64,000 bases of DNA from Chromatiaceae bacterium (GTDB lineage: Bacteria; Pseudomonadota; Gammaproteobacteria; Chromatiales; Chromatiaceae): contig JACKMU010000010.1 in NCBI GenBank assembly GCA_024235215.1, forward strand, positions 62,001 to 126,000, written 5' to 3'. The position numbers were made by a program, and so were the translations under genes. Below are positions 54,835 through 61,601 of the stretch, in pieces (positions within the stretch are counted from its first letter, which is position 1; every line of letters starts with the position of its first letter). The notes under the pieces were generated by a model, which saw only the letters and a program-made list of their open reading frames with translations, did not search any database and was not told the DNA's origin.

Positions 54835-55964
54835 CTAAAGAACCCAGATTTACCATCGGTATCGAAGAGGAGTATCTGCTGGTCGATCGGGAGAGTCGTA
54901 ATCTGATTCGCGAACTGCCCGAGAGCATGCTGCCGGAGTGTGAGAAGCTACTGGGCGGACAGGTGACCGCAGAGTTTTTTCAGTCGCAGATCGAAGTCGG
55001 AACCCGGGTGGCAGGAAGCGTGCGCGAAGCCAGGGCGGATCTGGCGCGGTTGCGAAAAGTCGTATCCGGCCAGGCGCGGCAGTATGGCATGGAGCTGATG
55101 GCGGCATCCATCCATCCGTTCGCCGACTGGGAGTCACTGCAGCGGACGCGCAAGGAGCGCTACCAAACGCTGGAGCATGATCTTCAGGGTGTGGTGCGGC
55201 GCCTCATGATCAGCGGCATGCATGTGCATGTTGGCCTGGAGGATGAGGATCTGCGTATCGACTTGATGAATCAGGTGAATTATCTGCTGCCTCATCTGCT
55301 CGCGCTGAGCACCTCGTCACCCTTCTGGCGCGGTGAGGATACCGGCCTCAAATCCTACCGGATCGCTGTTTGGAACGAGATGCCGAGAACCGGACTGCCG
55401 GAACAGTTCGAAAGCTATGCCGAGTACAAGCGCTATATCGATGTGATGATCAACGCCGGGCTGATCGAAGACAGCACCAAGATCTGGTGGGACATTCGTC
55501 CGAGCAACCGCTTTCCCACGCTGGAGATGCGCATCTCCGACCTCTGCACCCGACTGGATGACGCTGTCTGCATCGCAACTCTCTATCAATGTTGGTTGCG
55601 AATGCTCTATCGCCTCAAGGTCAGGAATCAGCGTTGGCGCACCTACCCGCGTTTCCTGATCAATGAGAATCGCTGGCTGGCGCAGCGCTATGGCATCGAC
55701 AAAGGGCTGGTCGACTTCGGCCGCGGCCAGCTGATCCCGTTTGCGGATCTCGTCGAGGAGATGATCGAACTGGTACACGAGGATGCCGAGGCGCTGGACT
55801 GTGTCGATGAGTTGTTTCACGCGCGTGAAATCCTGGCACGCGGCACCAGTGCGCACTGGCAGATAACCACTTTCCGCACTGCAAAAGAGGCGGGTGCGAC
55901 CACCGGGGAGGCGTTGCGTGAGGTGGTCGACATGCTGATAAGGGAGACGCTTTACGGTTTGTAG
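54831..55964 (+). CDS. YbdK-type carboxylate-amine ligase (GCS2 family)
   Basis: A 377-residue ATP-dependent ligase. It opens with FTIGIEEEYLLVDRESRNL, continues with EFFQSQIEVGT and GMHVHVGL, and has the late RPSNRFPTLEMRISDLCTRL; these hold the ATP and metal ligands of the glutamate-cysteine ligase 2 family. E. coli YbdK has weak glutamate-cysteine ligase activity, so the true product may be another amide. Length is as in E. coli. It is translationally coupled to the upstream amidohydrolase. Confidence 0.92.
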   Translation: MTKEPRFTIGIEEEYLLVDRESRNLIRELPESMLPECEKLLGGQVTAEFFQSQIEVGTRVAGSVREARADLARLRKVVSGQARQYGMELMAASIHPFADWESLQRTRKERYQTLEHDLQGVVRRLMISGMHVHVGLEDEDLRIDLMNQVNYLLPHLLALSTSSPFWRGEDTGLKSYRIAVWNEMPRTGLPEQFESYAEYKRYIDVMINAGLIEDSTKIWWDIRPSNRFPTLEMRISDLCTRLDDAVCIATLYQCWLRMLYRLKVRNQRWRTYPRFLINENRWLAQRYGIDKGLVDFGRGQLIPFADLVEEMIELVHEDAEALDCVDELFHAREILARGTSAHWQITTFRTAKEAGATTGEALREVVDMLIRETLYGL

Positions 55965-56027
55965 CAAACCGGTGCACGGAAAGAACCCTTGGTTTAGCGG
56001 CTTCCAAGGATCTGCCGGGAGCTGAAG

Positions 56028-57521
56028 TCAGTCCAGCAACAGACTGTCGGCGATCCCGACCGCAACAGGTTCGTTCCGCCTGGGATCGCGTCCACGCTCG
56101 ACTTCGACACCGTCGAGCATGCCATCGCCGTCACTGTCCGGGTTGAGCGGATCGGTGGACCAGGCGGCCTCAGCGGTGTCACTGAGACCATCATTGTCGT
56201 CGTCATCGTCACAGGCGTCGCCGGCACCATCACCATCCGTGTCGAGTTGTGCTGGGTTGGCGATCTCCGGACAGTTGTCGGTTGTCGCCGAGATGCCATC
56301 GGCATCATGATCGATGAATGCTGACAGAAGCTCATAGCGGGTGGTCAGACCGTCAACCTCTTCCAGCTGATTCACCGGACCGACGTGGCGCGCAAGATAC
56401 AGAGTGGCTTCTTCGGTGCTGGTGACAGGCTGCCCGTTGACGGTTCCTGAAATCGTAAAGGTCCAATCCAGCCGCAGCGTGTCGAATTGGCCCGCAGGCA
56501 CGTAGCTGCTGACGAGATCAACCCCGCGTGCGGACGATACGTAGTTGAACTGATAGTTGCCATAACCGGTCAGAAAGAGCGTTGCCGTGCCGTTGGTGAA
56601 ATGTTCCTGAGTAATGACGTCGTTCGCATTCGCCATGCGGATCGGCGGGCTGAAGGTTATCGAGTCACCGTTGACGTCGACCTTGTGCAGACGTATGCCA
56701 TTGGCGTCGTTGGTCATGTAGCTGAGTGATGTTCCATCCGGTCCCACGTCCTGCACCACCTTCGCGGCAACACCATTGACCACAACGCTCCCCGGCAGCA
56801 CGGTCGTCGTTTCCGTCACACTGCTGTTGCCATCGACCCGGTTTATCCATTGGTCACCGGAGTGCAGCGGAAAATACTCCAACGCAGAGATAATCATGCT
56901 GTCGATCGACGAGTCCTGACTGAACTGCAGCAGGTCGAGCGCGACAATATTGTAGGGTGGTGCAGCGGCGACCGGGTAACCACCGGCGAGAATGTAGGCG
57001 ATGTCCGCTTGCGGCCGACTGATGGTTGCAGTCGCGAATGAACCGATCGTTGCCAGGCCGACGACTGCGCTATCGAGGAGGGTTCCCGAGTCATCATAAG
57101 CCTGCAAAGCCGCGCTATTCCCACTCGCATCCTTACGTACAGCGTCGATCGATACATGCGCAACCGGAGGTTCGAAATCAGCCCGCAACACTGAATGAAC
57201 AGCGAGTTCGGTGAAAAACCAGTTATCATCGGCCATGAATGCTGCAATGTGGCGTCCCAGAACTTTCTGTCCGGTAGCGGCATAGCTGCCCTGATAAGCC
57301 TCCACCTGGTCATTGATCTGGATGACTCCACCGCCAGTTGCGACGGAGAGTTCGACCCCTGACACTTTATTGTTGAGCACCTCCCCCACCGGGTAGTTGT
57401 CCGGTTCGACAGCGATGATTGTTCCGGCAGCATGCACGGGAGCAGACAGTGTCAGTGCCAACGAGATTAAGTAGCTGCCAGCCAGGAGAGGGAGTGAGGA
57501 CAAGGCACACCGCGTCAGCAT
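56028..57521 (-). CDS. exported protein with C-terminal calcium-binding (thrombospondin type 3) repeats
   Basis: A 497-residue protein. The signal peptide (1-31, ending VHA) is followed by about 360 residues of beta-rich sequence without a recognised domain. The end holds Asp-rich repeats such as DTDGDGAGDACDDDDDNDGL and NPDSDGDGMLDGVEVERG, which fit thrombospondin type 3 / EF-hand-like calcium-binding units. One Cys pair flanks the first repeat. There is no anchor, so it is probably secreted or surface-loose. AGGTG precedes the ATG. Confidence 0.8.
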   Translation of the reverse strand: MLTRCALSSLPLLAGSYLISLALTLSAPVHAAGTIIAVEPDNYPVGEVLNNKVSGVELSVATGGGVIQINDQVEAYQGSYAATGQKVLGRHIAAFMADDNWFFTELAVHSVLRADFEPPVAHVSIDAVRKDASGNSAALQAYDDSGTLLDSAVVGLATIGSFATATISRPQADIAYILAGGYPVAAAPPYNIVALDLLQFSQDSSIDSMIISALEYFPLHSGDQWINRVDGNSSVTETTTVLPGSVVVNGVAAKVVQDVGPDGTSLSYMTNDANGIRLHKVDVNGDSITFSPPIRMANANDVITQEHFTNGTATLFLTGYGNYQFNYVSSARGVDLVSSYVPAGQFDTLRLDWTFTISGTVNGQPVTSTEEATLYLARHVGPVNQLEEVDGLTTRYELLSAFIDHDADGISATTDNCPEIANPAQLDTDGDGAGDACDDDDDNDGLSDTAEAAWSTDPLNPDSDGDGMLDGVEVERGRDPRRNEPVAVGIADSLLLD

Positions 57522-58011
57522 CAGCGTTACACCTCATTGATCTTACAAAAATACATTTAGCCCGCGAATGATCACCATCTGTTCCCCCGGCGCAATACCG
57601 GTAACTATTGCGCCGTGGCTTGCTCACCAGTCAGACAGACACTTCAGTGGCGATTACCCAGCGCAACGGGCGTCATCCGTTGCTTACAGGAATAGTTGAT
57701 CATACTGCGGGCAAGGTTGTCTTTGCTCGCCGTCAACCGACCCGTCGGTTGCGATCAAGCGGTGGATCTTTGGATGGGAACAGCCTGCACTGGTAGAGTC
57801 AGCGCATTCGACCACTCCCGTTTAAAGCCCCAACCCAATCCACCGGCGCTGATCAGTGGAGTGCCGATTGTCGGGTTTGTTACATTGCGCCTTTCGATCG
57901 GCCTGATAAGCTGGGCTTTGCAGCACTGTGTCAGCGAGCACCCTGTTCAGGCTAAACTTGCGGGCTGAAACAGTGATGACGAAAACATTGCAGCAGACGA
58001 GCAGGGGAGTG
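57522..58011. other. 490-bp intergenic region without a recognisable gene
   Basis: It separates divergent genes (the calcium-repeat protein and mobB). I see no tRNA, strong promoter or repeat. Short open frames on both strands lack ribosome sites. Confidence 0.45.
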
Positions 58012-58563
58012 ATGTCAACGGTAAAATCCAGCGTGCCGGTGATCGGTTTTTGTGCGTACAGCGGAACGGGTAAGACGACGCTGCTGGTAAAACTGTTGCC
58101 ACTGCTCAAGGCACGGGGAGTGCGTGTGGGGGTGATCAAGCATACCCATCATCGCTTCGAGGTGGATAAGCCGGGCAAGGACAGCTACCAGCTGCGCAAA
58201 GCCGGCGCGGTGGAGATGCTGGTTGCCTCGAGCAGACGCTGGGCGCTGATGGTGGATACTGATGATGAGGGAGATCCGGTGCTGCAGCGGATGTTGGACC
58301 GGATGGACCAGTCGCTACTGGACCTGATCATCGTCGAGGGGTTCAAGCACGAAGCCTTCCCCAAGATCGAACTGCACCGCCCCGAACTGGGCAGGCCGCT
58401 GATGTTTCCCAGTGATCCGAACATCATCGCACTGGCGACCAACGATCCTTCTGTCTGTGAAACCAGCCTGCCACTGCTGAATATCGACGACCCGTCTGCT
58501 GTGACGGCATTCATCCTCTCTTTGCTACCCGATCGTGCGGAGAAAGAATCCAGCCTGGATTGA
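58012..58563 (+). CDS. mobB: molybdopterin-guanine dinucleotide biosynthesis adaptor MobB
   Basis: A 183-residue P-loop GTPase. The N-terminus has VIGFCAYSGTGKTTLL (Walker A), then the family stretch VGVIKHTHHRFEVDKPGKDS and DLIIVEGFKHE. MobB aids attachment of GMP to molybdopterin. Start ATG 58012 has GGGGA upstream; two earlier in-frame starts exist. No mobA or moe gene adjoins. It fits an organism using bis-MGD enzymes; the aldehyde oxidoreductase at 17 kb uses the unmodified pterin, so the two need not be linked. Confidence 0.93.
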   Translation: MSTVKSSVPVIGFCAYSGTGKTTLLVKLLPLLKARGVRVGVIKHTHHRFEVDKPGKDSYQLRKAGAVEMLVASSRRWALMVDTDDEGDPVLQRMLDRMDQSLLDLIIVEGFKHEAFPKIELHRPELGRPLMFPSDPNIIALATNDPSVCETSLPLLNIDDPSAVTAFILSLLPDRAEKESSLD

Positions 58564-58740
58564 AGCATGCATCGAATCTGATCACTGCATTAATACTGCC
58601 TTTTCGAACGCTCATACCGCAAAGTCCCGTGAAATGGCGCTGCCTGATTACGAACGGCTGTCAGTTATTTTTACACTGACTCCAGACGGTCATCGGAGTC
58701 AACGGGAAATGGCACTGATGAGATTAGTAACACTATGATA

Positions 58741-58759
58741 AATAACAGTAATAATTATC
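58741..58759 (+). promoter_or_regulatory. Fur-box-like operator
   Basis: These 19 bases match the classical Fur box GATAATGATAATCATTATC at 14 positions, including all of the last ATTATC. The site lies directly upstream of the -35 element of the following promoter, where a bound repressor would hinder RNA polymerase. Confidence 0.4.
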
Positions 58760-58760
58760 A

Positions 58761-58789
58761 TTGACGAGATCACACCTATCCGGTATAAA
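58761..58789 (+). promoter_or_regulatory. sigma-70 promoter of the second PEP-CTERM gene
   Basis: TTGACG (58761-58766) and TATAAA (58784-58789) are separated by exactly 17 bp. The start codon follows 115 bp later. This is the best sigma-70 promoter seen by eye in the window. Confidence 0.75.
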
Positions 58790-58904
58790 TTTTGCTTGTA
58801 CAGCTAGTGATGAATTGACAATTGGGTCATTCAGCTTTCACTCCACCCTTCATTTCTACTTTCACTCCCCAATTACTTTTACTTCACTCGATAAGGACAT
58901 TGTT

Positions 58905-59729
58905 ATGCGTATCCGTCTTGCGGTTACTGTTTGCGCGGCAGCGCTTCTGCTGGAGAGCGGCATTGCGCGGGCCGCTGTTATTGACGCCGTCATCATCGAC
59001 ACTTTCGAAACGGCACAGGCTTTAGAGGTGGAGGATGTATCACCACCAGTGGTATCGGCTGCTCATCAGATTGCGGCAGGTGAGGTTGTAGGAGGCTTTC
59101 GGGACCTCTTCGTCAGTAAAACGGCAGGCGACACAGGTGAGCGGGTCAGAGCCCGGGTCAATCCAAGCGGTCTGGATCTGTTGCGGATGACCATCGACGA
59201 CGCCAGCGGCAGTGTATCGACCACCTACGACGGACACGATGCAGACTCCAACCCCGTCACGGGCGTCAACTTTACCGGACTGGGCGGTATCGACTTTACC
59301 GCCGGGTTGCTGGATGCGTTCCTGGAGATGGAAGTCAATTTCTCCGATGTCGGTGGTCCGGTCAGATTCACGGTGTTTCAGAATGTCGCGGCGGGCGACA
59401 AGTTCGCGACCGGCACAATTAATGTACCTGGCGGAATTCCCTCGGGTTCTTCGGTCATCCTTACCAAGGAACTCTCCACCTTTGTGCTGGGTGGAACGGC
59501 GGCCAGCCTCGGTGAGGTATTCACCAACGTCGGTGCGCTGATCATGACCATAGACGCTACCGCGCTCGCCCAACAGGGTTGGGATATGCGCATGAACTAT
59601 GTAAAGACCCGTGGGACCATCGATCTGCCGGCTGCCTCGATACCCGAGCCGGCATCGCTGACACTGCTCGGTCTGGGCCTGCTGTCCTGTTTGGGATTCC
59701 GCCGTGTTGTGATGAGCGGTTCTGTTTGA
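58905..59729 (+). CDS. PEP-CTERM exported protein
   Basis: A 274-residue protein. The signal peptide (1-24, ending ARA) precedes a beta-rich body without a named domain. The C-terminus is a PEP-CTERM tag: IPEPASLTLLGLGLLSCLGF and then RR plus a short tail. AAGGA lies eight bases before ATG 58905. It should be processed by an exosortase and end up at the surface or in the matrix. Its promoter carries a Fur-box-like site, so expression may respond to iron. It is unlike the first PEP-CTERM protein except for the sorting tag. Confidence 0.82.
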   Translation: MRIRLAVTVCAAALLLESGIARAAVIDAVIIDTFETAQALEVEDVSPPVVSAAHQIAAGEVVGGFRDLFVSKTAGDTGERVRARVNPSGLDLLRMTIDDASGSVSTTYDGHDADSNPVTGVNFTGLGGIDFTAGLLDAFLEMEVNFSDVGGPVRFTVFQNVAAGDKFATGTINVPGGIPSGSSVILTKELSTFVLGGTAASLGEVFTNVGALIMTIDATALAQQGWDMRMNYVKTRGTIDLPAASIPEPASLTLLGLGLLSCLGFRRVVMSGSV

Positions 59730-59774
59730 TCAAAGGGGTCGGATGCGATTGGAAATCCGATTGAATCCGGCCCG

Positions 59775-60506
59775 TTAAATCTTTTTCGGTCTCCCGAACT
59801 CGATCACCCGCTTCTGCGGGGAGAGGTTGATCTCGTCGATTACCGCGCCAGGGCGCGCGTTCAGCATCAGCCAGACTGCGTCGGCCACATCGCCTGTCGT
59901 CAGGTGTTGATCGGCTGCTGCACCGGGACGGAAGTCCAGGTTTCGAAAAAATGACGTGGCTACCATGCCCGGGTTGATCAGTCCAACCTGTATACCGCTC
60001 GCGGCGCACTCCTCCCGCAGTGACTGGGCGAATCCGCGCAATGCAAATTTGCTTGCGCAGTAGATCGTCCCGTTGCGTCCGCCTGCGAGAGCGGCTTCGG
60101 AGCCGATGAAGATCAGCTGACCGGTGTGCCGCTGTTTGAATGCCGGCAGGAACTCGCGCACCAGCAGAATCTGACTGGTGAGATTGGTATCGATCAACGC
60201 ACGAATCTGAGTGGGAGAGAACTGTTCCAGCGCGCCGAAGCGTCCGTAGCCGGCACAGCAGATGATTCCATGCAGCGGCGGTAGCTTCCGTTGCAGCTGT
60301 TTGAACCTTGCCGGCAGTTCATCCAGCAGTGCCAGATCGAGCCGGACCGGCACAAAGCCGCTGTGCGCACAAAGCTCATCGTCGAAGTGGCGGCCGATGC
60401 CTGCGACCTGACACCCCTGCGCCAGCAGCCGCTGCGTGACCGCCCGCCCGATACCGCGACTGGCGCCGGTGATCAGATAGCTTCTCTTCGTTTGTACAGC
60501 GTCCAT
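59775..60506 (-). CDS. short-chain dehydrogenase/reductase
   Basis: A 243-residue SDR. The cofactor site is LITGASRGIGRAVTQRLL, the NNAG-like motif reads CCAGYGRFG, the catalytic Ser is in FIGSEAALAGG and the YxxxK is IYCASKFALRGFAQ. The PG motif (INPGMV) follows. Substrate unknown. ATG 60506 begins 8 bp after the stop of the upstream phosphorylase-like gene, so it is the last gene of a three-gene operon. Confidence 0.88.
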   Translation of the reverse strand: MDAVQTKRSYLITGASRGIGRAVTQRLLAQGCQVAGIGRHFDDELCAHSGFVPVRLDLALLDELPARFKQLQRKLPPLHGIICCAGYGRFGALEQFSPTQIRALIDTNLTSQILLVREFLPAFKQRHTGQLIFIGSEAALAGGRNGTIYCASKFALRGFAQSLREECAASGIQVGLINPGMVATSFFRNLDFRPGAAADQHLTTGDVADAVWLMLNARPGAVIDEINLSPQKRVIEFGRPKKI

Positions 60507-60513
60507 CTCGGTA

Positions 60514-61116
60514 CTACGCCCCGGCCTCAGGCAGCGGCTTGCCAATACTGCCGGCCAGGCGTTCGATCACTGCTAGATGGGCAGTCATCAAGCGGGTAAT
60601 CAGCTCCCGGTTGACGCCATGCACCGGGCTTTGCGGGTTGTCGGAGACGATCTTGAAGCAGAGGATCCGGTGTACGGGTGCTGCAGCACTTGCTGCGGCA
60701 AAGAAGCCGGCGGCTTCCATGTCATAGAGCGCACTTTCAGCGTATTCGGTCTCTGGTTCCGCACAGGTGATCAGCGGTCCTGTGGCGCAGGGGGGCGCTG
60801 CGGGCAGATGGGTATGCCAGGCCCTCCCACTGGTTTTATCGGTGATGCGCGATGCAAGCAATCCCTGACCCACTGGAAGATGAGCGTGTCCGGCGATGCC
60901 GGCGTTGATCCAGAGGGCCGGCTCCGGCAGCTGTTGCCGTAACCAGGCGGTCGCCTGCCCGGAGCGTTCGGCACCCACCCCACTGATGACCAGTGCCATT
61001 CCTCGGTTGCGGTAGAGTGAGAAACCCAGGGCGTTGTTGTCGCGGACCAGACCGAAGTGGTGGTTGATCGGTTTTGCTTCGGAGGGGAGGGCGACCACGA
61101 ATCTGATCTGAGGCAT
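60514..61116 (-). CDS. nucleoside phosphorylase / MTA-SAH nucleosidase-like protein
   Basis: A 200-residue protein of the PNP_UDP superfamily. It has the early VVALPSEAKPINHHFG, then INAGIAGHAHLPVGQGLLAS and the substrate-binding YDMEAAGFFAAAS, followed by CFKIVSDNP with the catalytic Asp. It is shorter than E. coli MtnN (232). Hopanoid-related phosphorylases (HpnG) look similar, but no hopanoid gene is near. It probably cleaves a nucleoside-like N-glycosidic bond. Middle gene of the operon, starting 3 bp after VanZ. Confidence 0.78.
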   Translation of the reverse strand: MPQIRFVVALPSEAKPINHHFGLVRDNNALGFSLYRNRGMALVISGVGAERSGQATAWLRQQLPEPALWINAGIAGHAHLPVGQGLLASRITDKTSGRAWHTHLPAAPPCATGPLITCAEPETEYAESALYDMEAAGFFAAASAAAPVHRILCFKIVSDNPQSPVHGVNRELITRLMTAHLAVIERLAGSIGKPLPEAGA

Positions 61117-61119
61117 GAG

Positions 61120-61482
61120 TCAGCGCTTCCGGATTATCGGGTTCACGCAGAGCAGCAGGGCATATCCCGACAGTGCACCGCCGGTGTTGGCAGCCATATC
61201 CGCGACTTCCAGCTGGCGATTGAAGCTGGGCTGAACGAATTCGATGGCAGCGCCAAACAGCAGGATCACGAGCAACACCAACAGCTTTTCCCGTACCGAT
61301 CTGCGGGCGAGCAGTGCCAGGAACGCGAGCAGCAGGTAAGCGGCGAAGTGTTCCACTTTGTCATTCACCGGACTCACTGGCAGCCGCGTTTGAGGCACCA
61401 GCGACAGGTAACCGATAGTGGCTCCCCAGAGGAGTGCGAGCAAGTCGCTGAAGCGGGCCGGAGCCTGTGTGAGCGTGGACAT
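61120..61482 (-). CDS. VanZ-family membrane protein
   Basis: A 120-residue protein with four hydrophobic helices. The conserved VNDKVEHFAAYLLLAFLAL and the acidic FGAAIEFVQPSFNRQLEVAD are typical of VanZ-like proteins. Function of chromosomal members is unknown. It is the first gene of a run with the nucleosidase-like and SDR genes. Confidence 0.85.
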   Translation of the reverse strand: MSTLTQAPARFSDLLALLWGATIGYLSLVPQTRLPVSPVNDKVEHFAAYLLLAFLALLARRSVREKLLVLLVILLFGAAIEFVQPSFNRQLEVADMAANTGGALSGYALLLCVNPIIRKR

Positions 61483-61601
61483 GCCAGCAGTCTAACAGGA
61501 GCGCCACCATAGACAAATGGCAGGGGAGGGATCTCCAGGGAAAGTGCCGGTTCGGTCGGCGCGTTTCCCGCTTTTCAGGAAGCTGATCGCTCTTCTTCGG
61601 G

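Noticed and set aside
58535..58738. 67-residue frame after mobB
   Set aside because: It overlaps the end of mobB, has no ribosome site and no family features.
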